From Chlorops oryzae (Eukaryota > Arthropoda > Insecta > Diptera > Chloropidae): a stretch of 64,000 nt of DNA. Below, piece after piece: positions 34,001 to 45,676 of this stretch (positions within the stretch are counted from its first letter, which is position 1; each line of letters begins with the position of its first letter). Under the pieces are notes generated by a model. The model did not search any database. It saw nothing but the letters and a program-made list of their open reading frames with translations, and was not told where the DNA came from. Both the position numbers and the translations under genes were made by a program. The stretch covers positions 43,312,286-43,376,285 of the forward strand of contig CM035807.1 of NCBI GenBank assembly GCA_020466095.1. The letters run 5' to 3'.

Positions 34001-34529
34001 TTTTCACTCTAGGGTCCCGTGGTTTATTTGAACAAAGAGTAAGGAGATCACCATCCTTTGGTCCATGATTTGGGGTCATATACTCAGATGCAGATCCAGT
34101 GATTAAATGGTACTAACTCAACTACACTACAAATACCAACTTAACGGTGACAGGCTTCGAACGTATCTTGAGTTTTGCCAGATTTTAACGGGAGGGAGGC
34201 GCTCTGACATAGCACCAGGAGACGTCTGTAGTCATTATCACTTGACTATACTAAAGTCGTCAGTTCCAGTCGGGGTTCCGAGCTCGTTGTCTGCGTAGGC
34301 CATGTCCATTTAATATCATACACAAGTGACTGTCTCTTGTGGCGATCCTAGAGACAAGGGTGTGCAAGTTCGTTACAGTCGTCATACGAAACAAAAACTG
34401 TTACCAATGCCGTTTGCGTACAGGTCCTTAAGCTATTCCAACATAGGTGGCCCTACCAGTAGATAGTTCTATCGCTGGCATCGCCCTCGGGGTCCTTGCG
34501 TTCTACTGACCCATACCAACTGTTGGCCG

Positions 34530-34970
34530 ATAATGAGATAGTAATGACAGATTAACTTTTAACATGGTTGCATTCAATATTCTTACATTTATCGAGTATG
34601 TCGCCATATCTGGTAAGTAAAAAAGCAGTTCTATTTTCCGAGATCAGCTGATTTTCAAAAGAAAAGGATTCCGACACCAAACTTTTAAAGCTTTTTGTCG
34701 AACTGGATCTTGTTTTTGCACTGTAATGAGACAGTAAAAACATTAAAATTTAATTAGATTTAATGAGCACGGTTTCGTTCAACATATTCTTGCATTTGTC
34801 GAGTGTATCACCATCTCTAGTAAAAAAAAAATCAACTCTACTTTCCAAGATCACCTGACTTTCAAAAGAGATGGATTCCGCCAAATCTGCTCTTCAAAAT
34901 TTTGTAAACGTTTTTGTCAAAATAAATCTTGTTTTCGCACTGCCAGTGGTCTAGCAAAAAATCCACAATG
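34530..34970. repeat. Two tandem ~210-bp diverged units
   Basis: Unit 1 (about 34540-34745) and unit 2 (about 34750-34960) share GGTTGCATTCAAYATTCTT..ATTT.TCGAGT.T.TC.CCATCT and a TTTTCAAAAG..ATGGATTCC core. A third, more diverged copy is at about 38450-38600. Likely an old dispersed repeat; no coding sense. Confidence 0.55.
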
Positions 34971-35624
34971 ACATTCCACTTTAAACCTTATAGGGTAGCT
35001 GATATACTTTTTTTCTTGGCCTTCTGATTTGCTTTGGAAAGCTGTAATTTCTCTATTCCTAAGTAGGTACTTTCAAAAGTTTCCTACTTTAACGAAAATA
35101 TGGCAGCACTCATCCTCAAAAGCAAAGCGAATGTGCTTGCGCGTTTTTTGACAAGTACCAACCAAAATTTCATGGATTTCGGACGCTCAGTTGTTATTAT
35201 CTGTAATAGCTTAGGAGAAGATGAACGTTCGGGGCGTCCAAAATCTGCAACCACTGTCGATAACATTGATAAAATTCACCAAATATTGCCAAACGGCTGT
35301 AAAATTAATAGTGCGTTTCCATATGGTGTTATTTACGTGTTAAAGGAGGCTTTCGTGTTAAGCGGCCTTTAACACCATTTGATGTACGTGTTTTTCCATA
35401 CAAATTCTTAACACGAAAGCCAAGTGTTATTCTCAATAACACCTCGGTAACAACTCATTCGATAAGAAAATATCGATTTATCGTATCGAAATTCGTACAT
35501 ATCTAACTGTCAAAATGAAATAAAAACAAAAAGCGACAATGGAAGGTAAAAGAAACTTTGTTGTTCAATGTAAAAAACTAAATTGTAATGAAATGTACTT
35601 AACTGCAGTGCAGAGAAAAATTAA

Positions 35625-36054
35625 GTGGGGCCGTCGGGCGGCTCCCCATCCGAATGGTGTTATTATGAGAAGATGAAGGCTATCCTATCTCCGTACAAAA
35701 GTCTACATTTAGAAGAAAAGATGGAGGAAAGCATTGGTATGTATTTAAGTTTTCAAAATTTCAGACATTATTTTATAATTTATGTTTTATGTAGCTATAG
35801 ACGATAATGAGATTTCGTCAATGTCAGCCTCCGCCACCTCATCGACTCCAGTTACGTTTTCGGAAGATAGTGGGCCTTCAACGAAATTGAAAAAGGGGTC
35901 GTTTCAGGATCAAATGCTTCAAGAAATCCGGCAAATGACACAGACAATAGAAAAGGAAAGCGAACAGATGGTTTCGTTTCAAAATAATCTCCTACGGGAG
36001 GAAATGAGGCGAAATGATATTTTAGAACAGTTGTTTGACACTTTACAAAACTAA
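35625..36054 (+). CDS. Harbinger Myb/MADF-like accessory protein, C-terminal part
   Basis: Exon 35625-35736 reads ..SEWCYYEKMKAILSPYKSLH and ends at a GTATGT donor. The acceptor TTATGTAG ends at 35794, and the next exon runs 35795-36054 with the phase kept (58-bp intron). It ends in a coiled coil (MLQEIRQMTQTIEKESEQMV.. LREEMRRNDILEQLFDTL). This is the layout of the Myb-like protein that accompanies Harbinger transposase and helps it enter the nucleus and bind TIRs. The N-terminal tri-helix DNA-binding part is shifted or missing. Confidence 0.6.
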
Positions 36055-36278
36055 ATCCAAATATACTTACATAAAAATGTGGAAATCGCACTTCTTATTT
36101 CCTCTGCTTTTGCGTCGTGGTCCGTAAAAGTGTCGATTGCTTCCGGTTGCTGATTTGCCGATGCAACTTCGGCCTCATTTTGCTCCTTTGTCCAGGTTTG
36201 GTTAATATTTTCGTTTCGCTCATTCAAAAAATTGTGCAGAACACAGCAGCATTTTATTATTGCATTGACATTTTTCAT
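36051..36278 (-). pseudogene. Harbinger transposase C-terminus (DDE_Tnp_4 type)
   Basis: Begins MKNVNAIIKCCCVLHNFLNE, matching the conserved KacCvLHNfl motif near the end of Harbinger transposases, followed by an acidic tail to a stop at 36051. The catalytic DDE region is not present; 36549-36280 on this strand is not convincing. Its end overlaps the end of the plus-strand accessory ORF by four bases. Confidence 0.65.
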
Positions 36279-36859
36279 ATCGTTGTCGATGCCTTTTCCA
36301 ATTCTTCTAAATCGAGCTCAATAAAAACTGAACTATTAGGTGTATCGCCTTCAAATGTTTTTGAACGATTTTTGACAAAATTTCCTTTGAATACGTATGT
36401 ATGTGAGCCAGGTATACTTCCCCTGCGCCATCAAGGTGTAATTTCCGTTTCAAAATGAAAAAGGTTTCCAGAAATAAAAATGTACTGATTTTAGCGCTTG
36501 AAAAGCTGACAGCCCTACTTGCAATTGAAAATACACGAACAGCTGCCAAGCTTTAACACCTTCGTAGAATGTGCAAGTGCAAACGGTAGTGTTAAATCGA
36601 AGTGTTAAAGCTTAACACTTCAGAATTTAACACCATATGGAAACGTACTATAAGGTGATCGAAATGCCAGAGGGCATTAACAAGTACAGAAAACGTGTTT
36701 GTCACATATTGAATCAAGGCGTAGCAATGGAAAAGCATTCCGCGTATTGCAAATATTACAGTATGGGGAATCCTGTCAAAATGCTTTATGGCTCCAAATG
36801 GTGAGGTGAAGTTGAATAAAAAACAGCTGACTGTCAAAAATAAGTCGAAGAATTTGCGA

Positions 36860-39122
36860 GTTTTAAACATGCCGTTACTTTATATTTTGACCCTTTTTAG
36901 GAAAAATTGAAGTTGCAAACAACAAAGTAGAGATGCTCCTTCATTTTAGAGTACATTTGAGCATCTGCGACCCTCGCAAATCAGTATCAATTATGCATTT
37001 AAATTCAACGATTTCGTCAGCGATGCACAAATTCTGCAAGCACAAAGCTTTTATCGATACTGAACCGAGTACTCAAAAGAATTCTTAAAACGAAATAAAA
37101 CCAAATAAAAAGCAATAATAATTGTTTTTAGCAAGATAATTTCGACATTAAAGGAATTTATATATTTTAAAATGCATGTTTCAAAATTAAAAAAGTAAGG
37201 GTGTTATAGTAAAGCGAACCTGACCATAGAATACCCTACATAGATAAACAGCTTTATATTTTTTAATCGGAGGCTAAAACAAAGCTCAAATTCCTTATTT
37301 CACAAAAATATATCGAAAGATTGTGACTTTACACAATTCAGATAATTTTTGAGGTAAACTCTAGTGCTGGATGTACCCTTTAAAGTCGTCCGATGAATTC
37401 AATTTTTGTAGAGGGTGTCAACGATTATAAAAGAAGTCTATATGCTGTCTTTGGTACAAGCGCTATTTGAATTTTGGGTGTAAAATTCAAATTTCGAATA
37501 ACGCCTTTTGGCGCTCCCAAGTTTTTGTTTATTTTGTTTATTTACTGAATATAACGGTTAATTTGAATTTTTAGATTTCCATAACTAAACATTAAATAAA
37601 TTTTGAATATCATAGCGAAGACTTTAAAAAATCAAAGCTAGGACCTGTTTGCAGTATATTGAAATACATTCTTTTTAGGGAATAGAGTTATCATAAATAA
37701 ATTTTTTTTATAAAATTATAGTTTATTTCTTTAAAAAAAGGATAAAAGTTTATAAAAGTCTCATTTCTAAAAGTTTAACGTTAAAATTGTAGTCGGTAAC
37801 TATTTTCACCAACGATTTGCACTATTGACTCGTTCCATTCAGCACCATATGTTCCCCATGGATGCCACGTTCACGTCTAAATTAAACAAGACGAAAAACT
37901 CGGAAATCACTTTTTTGCAGTACGTGAATTTTTCTAATAATAAAAAGCAAAAATTAATTTTAAATGAAAATGTACAGTTTAAAATGGTATAATCGTTCTT
38001 AAAAAAACTATATAATATCTAATTTTCTCCGGTTATAAATGAAAAAAAAATCCCTTAAAAAAACTAACTGCTTGTACTTTCCCAACAATGCCGAAAGAGG
38101 CATCGTGGTGGATTGCCTGGTATGCCGTGTGGTTGTTGTTGCCTTTGGTGAATTGCCTATTAGCTTTGGTGAATTGCCTATTATCTCGTTTCTCATACTG
38201 TTATACTTGGCGTATTGTGTGCCGAAAACGTACTAGGATAGTATGTCGAAAAATATAAACAAATTTAAAAAAAAATATGACTTGTACCTGTGTTGGGTCA
38301 GAAACTTTTCAGACCACCCTTGTTTGGAATCAGCTGTTTAGCTTATGACAAGTCGGTTATTTGATAGTGGAACCACTTCTCATTAACTTTTCACCATCGC
38401 TTATGAAGGCGTCGTAATGAATTAATAAAACCGTAGCATTACTTTTGATACGTTTAGCATGGTTGCATTCGGTTTTCTTACACTAATCGAGCATGTCGCT
38501 ATCTCTTGCAAGTAAAAGTGCAACCCTAGTTTCAAAACTCATCTGATTTTCAAATCAGATTTTCTATCAGTTCTAGCCTTTTCCTTTTGACTGTCCGCAG
38601 CAAACATTGAGGTTTAAGAAAGATTTGAAATCAAATGCATTATCAAATGTCAATACTTGATTTTAATTTGAGATTCATTGAAGAATGAAAGCATTCTCAA
38701 CAAAAAGGGGACTCTGTTCTTTTCTATTTATTTATTTGTGCTTTGAAATCCCATAGCTTAAAGATTTTTAATATTAATTACATTTCAATGAAGCAGTGGG
38801 CACAAAAAAGGCATATTATAACAAAATAGCGTAAAAAAAACTGACTACTAAAACAATAATAAGAACTTAGACTGCTAAAACACTATGCTCTTAACATTAC
38901 AATCCTACTTTATCTATTTAAGATTCTTTATTTAGCTAATTAACTAACTTATCATTTCTAAGCATTACATCACATGTCCGCAGATGATTGTAGGTTGCAC
39001 TTTAGCCGATATTTAAAAACTTCTGGCCTTCTGATGTTTTTAATTTCTGTGAGCAGAGAATTCCATAGACGAATGAAAAATAAAGAAATAACGTTAGGAC
39101 TTAAAAATCGCAAGTCGAACAA
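36860..39122. other. Unassigned AT-rich sequence with old repeats
   Basis: Contains the third copy of the ~210-bp repeat (about 38395-38600), a duplicated 22-bp unit (CTTTGGTGAATTGCCTATTA, about 38141 and 38163) and a mariner-TIR-like AACTTTTCAGACCACCC at about 38304. No gene is supported. Confidence 0.35.
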
Positions 39123-40400
39123 CATATGGGCATTTCCATAAATATGTCAACCACGACTGAAAAAATAAAAGTGCTCGAAATTTTTTTCCAACACTGGCTA
39201 TGGAAGGCAAAAATACTAAAATTTAATTACCTGGAAGCATTTCCAGCCTATTAAAATTTGAAATAAAAAAAATAACGGCTTAAAGTCAATTGTCTCGTTG
39301 ATTCATTTTAAGCAGTTTTGATCAACTACTTCCTCTCTTCAAACGACTCACTTCAGCTATTTGTAACATTGCATTTCTACTCTCAAATTATTGTTACAAC
39401 AACAATTAAGTAGATTCATGAGCAAAGAGAAAATAAGGAGTTCGATTAGCGGTGTTTTTTTTATTTTCCTTTGATGCTATTCTAATGTCACGTACGATGA
39501 CCAAAAACATTGTTTTTCTTCCTCATTTGTTATTTGTCGGTCCGCAGGTGAACGAAAATTAATTTCCAAATCAAGGCCATCGGGCAAATAATAGATTTAA
39601 AAAAATTTTTCTTTAATTTCGTAAAACAAAAATTTATAAGCCAAGCAAGTTGGTCACGTACGATATCGTAAGTACTAAAAATTGGTACGATTTGTTGAGA
39701 GCCCAATTGAAATTTTTTTTTTTTTTTTTTTTATCATATTCAAAATTCATTACGAGGCAACAAGAGATGAGCTTAGAATGAGCAACAAATGAGCTGGGTA
39801 TTCATTCAAGGGAAAAATAAGAGTTAATTAAGTATATGACAGGGTTGGGTGGCAGCGAAAACTTAACGCCGAATAATTCCGTAAAAACAATAAATTTAAC
39901 CGGGACTGTCTTTGTTTGTTATAAATATATTGTTTTTTTGAATCGAAAAAAATATTTTTTATTGGTCATTAATGAAAATAATAGTGGAGGAAATTATGTC
40001 ACGTACGATATGTCACGTAAGATATATGAACTTTGTTCCCTATAAAATCAGCTAAAGATTTTTTTAATTTAAACATAACGAATTTAAAAGTAGAAATATT
40101 TCACTAAGTGCAAGAAATTAGAAACAAAAAAATAAACTCCATTAATTCGCAGAGTTTTGCACATTTTTACAAGTACCTCAAAAGTACTTCCGTTTTTGGT
40201 CACGTACGATATAGCCCTATTTCGCTCGATTTTTCCGACTCAAACATTTCAAATCTACTTAATTTTTTTTTTCAAATGATAAACTCTCTGAGTGGAACAT
40301 ATCGACACCAATTTCTTGGAGTCACTCCCATTTTTGTAAAATCTATTCAACTCTATTTACGTACGAATTCCGCGTACGATTACCTGGAAATGCCCATATG
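39123..40400. mobile_element. Unclassified element: 16-bp TIRs and GTCACGTACGAT motif array
   Basis: The ends are CATATGGGCATTTCCA (39123-39138) and its exact complement (40385-40400). Inside, GTCACGTACGAT(AT) or close variants occur at 39487, 39652, 39998, 40012 and 40198, with related GTACGA boxes at 40360 and 40373. No convincing coding frame and no clear target duplication were found. Size 1278 bp. Probably a non-autonomous DNA transposon of a family I cannot name. Confidence 0.55.
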
Positions 40401-40910
40401 AATCGTGTAACCATATATTTCCAAGGATTAGTACGAAGTACTTGCATAGCGAGACAATCCAAACACATATCTTGTAATTTTATTTTTCAAAACATATTCT
40501 CAAATGGAAAAAAATTATTCTCAAATAAATCTCAAATCGAACTCAAATATTAATATCAAAAAATTATTATCGATTTGAGAAGGATATGAGAATCAGATTT
40601 GCATTCAACTTTGAGAAAAACAAAATCTCAAACATTTTGCTTGTGTTTGCTGGGTCTTCCTATTGAAAGCTGTCAAATACATACTGAACCAGTTTTTCAG
40701 ATAATGATATGTTATTACTTAACTTAAAATTAATTAAAATGGAACATCTTTTCATTAACTTTTGATTGGCGCATATGAAGTTTCGAAGGTTGCTTTTTTT
40801 CATCACTACCCCTTCTTTCATATTATGATAATGTATAATATAATAATAGTTTTTTCATTTGTGTTTTTATCGTAAGTAATAAATTCTATGATTTCTAGTT
40901 TTTTTTACAG
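40401..40910. other. Unassigned AT-rich sequence upstream of possible exon
   Basis: No gene or repeat recognised. If 40911-41022 is a terminal exon, this is intronic. Confidence 0.3.
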
Positions 40911-41022
40911 AGAATGGAAGGAATGCTCCGAAGTGTTGGCCACATCGAACATGAAATTTCGCCCTTATTCTAGTATAAGCAATGCCGACATCTATTACAT
41001 GCTGGAAACTCATCTCATATAA
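40911..41022 (+). CDS. Possible 3'-terminal exon of a host gene
   Basis: A pyrimidine-rich acceptor (CTAGTTTTTTTTACAG ending 40910) is followed by 36 open codons with ordinary composition: EWKECSEVLATSN, then MKFRPYSSISNADIYYM, ending at TAA 41020-41022. AATAAA follows at 41109-41114. Acceptor, frame, stop and polyA signal are in the right order and spacing for a last exon. I do not recognise the protein. No upstream exon was found, so the gene would have to reach across TE-filled introns. It could also be a chance frame. Confidence 0.4.
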
Positions 41023-41114
41023 TTGCAACGGATTTATAATCTTGCCAAACTAAATTTAGATTTAATCGCTAGAATTTGTTGCCTACTGCTTAAACTAGTT
41101 AAATTGTCAATAAA

Positions 41115-42996
41115 ACTGTAGCGATACTTTTTAGCTCTAAGCTTTAGCTTTTTAGCTTCGAATAGAAAGGGCATGACTCATTGTTTTGCTACTTAACACG
41201 AGAGGAAAAAAGTTTAATAAAATCTCAAATCGAAAGTATTTTAAAAAATTTAAACGCACCATCAACTAAAAACTTAAACAAAAGTTTTTGACTTTTCTTT
41301 TTTTTTTAAGGAAAATTCAGGTTGCTTACTTGTTTTTTTTTTTATAAATTTTCCGAAAAAACAAGTATGTAAATCGAGGAATTATTGAAAAATCACTTAA
41401 CAAAATTGATATAAAAATTATTTTAACCGTGGGATCTCAGGAAATAAACAAAAAGGATTTTTATTTCGCACAGAAAAAATTTAAGTCCGGAACTGATTTG
41501 ATTTAAAGAAAAGAAAAAATAAAAGTCTCAATTCGACTTCTTTATTTCAATTATTAATAAAAGTATTTTTCAACTTTTATTACACTTAATTTAGCCGGAA
41601 AAAATACAAGTCCGAAATAGTCAGAAGGGGGAATTAAAGCAATTCCACCCTACTGAGGACGGTAGATCAGGCATATTCTTGCTCAGCGTACCCGAAAACA
41701 TATTCCGGAACACGTATTTCGATTTCGTACATATTGGAGAAATTTCACCTTTTTAAAGGGGTTTGATAAGGAATGTGGTGGGGCGTTGGGGGAAAATTAA
41801 GGGTCGCAGCTTAATGTGGACTTGAATTCTTCTTTAGGGTACCAAAAAATAGAAGTTAGGATACTTAATTTTTTATTTTATGGCTCTAGAAAATTAACCC
41901 TTTGGGGGGTTTTGGGAGGTGCTGGGGCCGAAATTGAGGGTGATAGGGAAAATCTGACCACGGATTCGTGATTAACACCCCATAAATCATAGGGTACGGT
42001 ATGTGACCTTTCTGTAACAGGCTTTTTTTGTGAGGCGGTGTAATTAAATCGAACCCTGAAAATATACATTTTGAAATATTTCCAAAGCTGAAACTGTGTT
42101 GTTTTCTTGAAAACACGCCTATTTATACGCACTCTCAGAAGGCTATTGTGGAATTTTATGAATCATGGAAAAGCTGGAACCAAGTTCCACAAGCAAATAC
42201 TTATTTATTTTTTCTTTAGTATTGTCGTGAACACTTTTAGGGCTTAATTCAAATTTTGGTTGCTTCTTATCCAAAGAAGTGTTTTCGAGGTGTTTATGAG
42301 ATAAACACTTCGTTTTTGTGATTAGCGTTGGTATCATAAAACACGTATAAATCATGGTGTTTAGGGCCACTTAACGCGAAAGAATCCTTAAACACCCATA
42401 AAATACCATATTGAAACGCGCTATCAGACTCGTATCTATTAAACACTATATCAAAACGCAATATTAGAGAAAAAACGAAAACACAGTGCTAAAGAATAAA
42501 CTCGATTTTCCAACTGTTAAAAGTACGCAAACATGATGAAAAGGTTTTAAAAGATAGTCGTCACAAATAGCATTTAAGTCAAAAATGTAACATAAACATA
42601 TTTTAAGTATAAAAGTATAAAAATGACTACTATCTTGAATAAAGAATCATTCCCAACTCAGACTTTAAAAGAACAATTTATTTCTGACTTCGGGCGATCG
42701 AGCCAGGTAAAAAAATAAAACAAGGTTGTTGTATGCTTGGAATTGTAATGTTAAAAGTAAAAGAGTCTTGACTCTCTATCAGGCCTAGAGTAACTTGTCA
42801 TATTGTGATATGGTCAAGCAATGCGATATGGTGATGTATTTTTCTATATGGGGCATTCTTTTACAAATCGGACAAAATTAAGGGAAAAACGTATTGACCT
42901 TTTTTTAATTGAACCAATTTTCGTTTACAGCTTCTACATACGATACTATTCAACATGTAGTACTAGATTTTTTCCAAAAAAAATTTTTTACCGACG
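41115..42996. other. Unassigned sequence
   Basis: No supported gene. At about 42385-42423 the complement of TAGCGCGTTTCAATATGGT resembles the Harbinger TIR seen at 35309, and a second similar motif lies at 42440-42470. These may mark the end of a related but unpaired element. The frames at 41878-42132 have no domain. Confidence 0.3.
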
Positions 42997-43688
42997 CACA
43001 TTGGGGGTTTTTCCATTTTTTGTGGCATAAACTTATAACTTTTTTATTTAAGCAGCTAGAAATCTGAAATTTTCACTATGGATAGTTAGTTTGATTACCT
43101 TTGTTAATTTTTAGAATGGGCTTGATCGGATCATTTTTTCGGGTACCTCCAGTACTAGGGTCTGTTCCTAGATAACAAATTGCAGTTAAATCTTGAATTT
43201 TTGAGATATTTGCATGAAATTTGATATATGAGCTGACTTTGAGGCCCCAAATGTCATTTTAAAATTTAAAAAAAGGGGCGTGGCCCAAGAGCTGTGTTGG
43301 AAAAATAACACCTACACCCACAATTGCTAAAAGAATTGAACGAGAGTCGGTTTATGAGTTTCCACCGTGCTCATAAGCGCCCTCTGGATAAAATTTTTTG
43401 GTGGGCGTGGTCTATGGTCCACTTATACAAAAAATAGTTTTTATATAATAATTTACAAACTTCATCTTATGAAAAATCGAAAAGCAAAACATGTTAAATT
43501 TGTATATATAGTCTGTTTATTCCTCATTATTTAATTCAAAACTATCGATAGAGGGAAAACCTATTTTTTGTATAAGTGGACCATAGACCACGCCCACCAA
43601 AAAATTTTATCCAGAGGGCGCTTATGAGCACGGTGGAAACTCATAAACCGACTCTCGTTCAATTCTTTTAGCAATTGTGGGTGTAGGT

Positions 43689-44088
43689 TAGAGCTCTTAA
43701 TATTCGGACATTCGAATGTTCGATTTATTCGAGCACGATTTTATTCGAATAGTTAAGTTCGATTTTCTGTATTCGAATATTCGTTCTCCGTCGAATATTC
43801 GAATAGTCGGAAGAAAGCAACTATTCGAATAGTCGCTACTGACTATTCGAATAGTACTATGCTATATTATTGTTGAAACGGGATCTGCATAACTTGAGTT
43901 TACACAAATGGAGCAAGTGACTTGCTTTCCATCTATGTTTTTATACCTTTTCCGAAGGAAAGGGTATATTAAGTTTGGCTCGGAGTATGTAACATACCAA
44001 AGGAGTCGCGATAGATATAGACATATATATAAATTCTTGATCAGGTTGGCAAGAGGAGTCGATCTAGCTATGTCTGTCTGTCTGTCTT

Positions 44089-44129
<41 letters not shown>

Positions 44130-45355
44130 GGGTCACACTTTAGTTTTTCGTAATTTACTCCTAAGCCATGAAAGATATCATATTGAAATTCGGCATGGAC
44201 ATGAACCAGGTAAATGTCCGAAAAACTGCATAAAAATTGTTTTCGTAGTCCCTCCTTGGGTCGTGGGAAGTGGTTCAGAAGTTTCAAAAATCACGATTTT
44301 TAAGGTTTTTCCTGGATAACTTTTTTACTATACATCCCAGCTTATTGAAATTTGGTGTGTGTATAGCTACTATGTAGACTTAAGCTTTCGCTGAAAAAAA
44401 ATTGCGACATCGCTATAACTATGGTCATCATCCTACACATTAGAAAAAAACACTCTTTCTCTTATTCACATATCTGTATACAAAAATGATTTTTTTTTTG
44501 CTTCTTCCGATTGTGTATTTTGCCGCCAAATAAAGTCGTCACTTAAGGTTAAAATTTGACCATGACCACCATTCGCGAAATTCGCGAAAATTTGATTTTC
44601 ACTATTTTGAATTGAGTATTTCGCAGCTAAACAAAATGTCCTCTAAGGGTTAAAAATTTATCAAGACCACCATTCGCGAAATTCGCAAAAAATTGATATT
44701 CACTATTTTGAATTGAGTATTTCGCAGCTAGATATAATGTCCTCTAACGGTTAAAATTTGACCATGACCACCATTCGCGGAATTCGCGAAAATTTGATTT
44801 TCACTATTTTGAATTGAGTATTTCGCAGCTAAACAAAATGTCCTCTAACGGTTAAAATTTTACCATGACCACCATCCGCGAAAATTTTGTGCTTAATAAT
44901 AATCTCGAGTTTTAGAAGCTAAATCGAAGTACAGATAAGGTATAAATATATGTATATCCAAGCTAGAACAACGAAAACGGCAGGAATTTTTGTTAAGGTA
45001 ATGTTTCAACATATTTTAGGCTGAGGAAAAGGTATGTGTGCAATCGGCTTTGCCGATGTAAACTTCTTTACTTGTTTTCAAAATAATTCCACACCCAGCT
45101 TTTTTTGAAATTCAATTTAGCAAAGAATAAAATTTAAAAATTCTTACTCAGTGCATATTGTCATGACAAGTTCCGGTTGCTTCGATCATTCGATTTTGAA
45201 CGAATCCGAACATTCGAATTCTAACAAGTATTCGAATAATCGCAGTAGGTCAACTATTCGAATATTGCTATTCGATTGAGAATCGTACATAAAATCGAGA
45301 TCGAAAGTTCGAACATTCGAACATTCGAACTATTCGAATAATTTTTATAGCCCTA
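43689..45355. mobile_element. Non-autonomous hAT element with 8-bp TSD GTGTAGGT
   Basis: It begins TAGAGCTCTTAATATTCG and ends ..TTTTTATAGCCCTA (imperfect TIRs TAGRGCTNNTAA). GTGTAGGT lies on both sides (43681-43688, 45356-45363). Both subterminal regions are crowded with ATTCGAAT/CTATTCGAATAGT palindromes. A minus-strand piece near 43930-43865 reads DGKQVTCSICVN, like the start of a BED finger, which supports hAT ancestry. A Helentron-like element fills its middle. Confidence 0.85.
43942..45074 (+). mobile_element. DINE/Helentron-like non-autonomous element
   Basis: The 5' part has an inverted pair ATACCTTTTCCGAAGGAAAGGGTAT, then GTATATTAAGTTTGG and a (GTCT)n microsatellite at 44071-44129. 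The 3' half has four tandem ~105-bp units (44545-44880) and a tail with terminal hairpin ATCGGC-TTT-GCCGAT (45043-45057) before AAACTTCTTTACTTG. GTCY microsatellites next to conserved cores are known from mini-me/DINE-1 elements of flies. T-runs flank both ends and no TSD is seen, as for Helentrons. The 3' half is shared with 5630-6024. Confidence 0.65.
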
Positions 45356-45676
45356 GTGTAGGTGTTATTTTTCCAACACAGCTCTTGGGCCACGCCCATT
45401 TTTTTAAATTTTAAAATGACATTTGGGGCCTCTAAGTCAGCTCATATATCAAATTTCATGCAAATATCTCAAAAATTCAAGATTTTACTGCAATTTGTTA
45501 TCTAGGAACAGACCCTAGTACTGGAGGTACCCGAAAAATAATCCGATCAAGCCCATTCTAGAAATTAACAAAGGTAATCAAACTAACTATCCATAGTGAA
45601 AATTTCAGATTTCTAGCTGCTTAAATAAAAAAGTTATAAGTTTATGCCACAAAAAATGGAAAAAACCCCAATGTGA

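Larger units (their letters stand above)
35309..36650. mobile_element. PIF/Harbinger-type element with TAA duplication
   Basis: TIRs read TAGTGCGTTTCCATATGGTG on the left and the complement of TAGTACGTTTCCATATGGTG on the right. TAA flanks both ends (35306-35308, 36651-36653). The element is 1342 bp and contains the two genes typical of the superfamily in convergent orientation: a Myb/MADF-like ORF on plus and a transposase C-terminus on minus. The transposase is mostly deleted, so the copy is non-autonomous. Confidence 0.85.
35100..36850 (+). pseudogene. Mariner transposase relic split by a Harbinger element
   Basis: The left part (35100-35305) contains SLGEDERSGRPKSATTVDNIDKIHQIL, the mariner HTH linker. 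The right part (36651-36740) continues KVIEMPEGINKYRKRVCHIL, which is the second HTH of a mariner transposase. Joining the two at the TAA duplication keeps the frame. No DDE region is readable. It differs clearly from the Himar1-like copies, so it belongs to another, older mariner lineage. Confidence 0.65.
42997..45676. mobile_element. Fold-back type element with ~440-bp arms, host of nested insertions
   Basis: The left arm 42997-43435 and the right arm 43560-43688 plus 45356-45676 are inverted copies. Both start from CACATTGGGG..TTTTTCC and run inward past GGGCGTGGTCTATGGTCCAC. A 120-bp AT-rich loop (43440-43558) separates them. The right arm is split by a 1667-bp hAT element. Removing the insert and one 8-bp duplication restores the arm. 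No coding potential; superfamily unknown. A stray CCCCAATGTGCGACG at about 46221 matches the outer left end (CGACGCACATTGGGG) even better and may be a relic of another copy. Confidence 0.8.
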
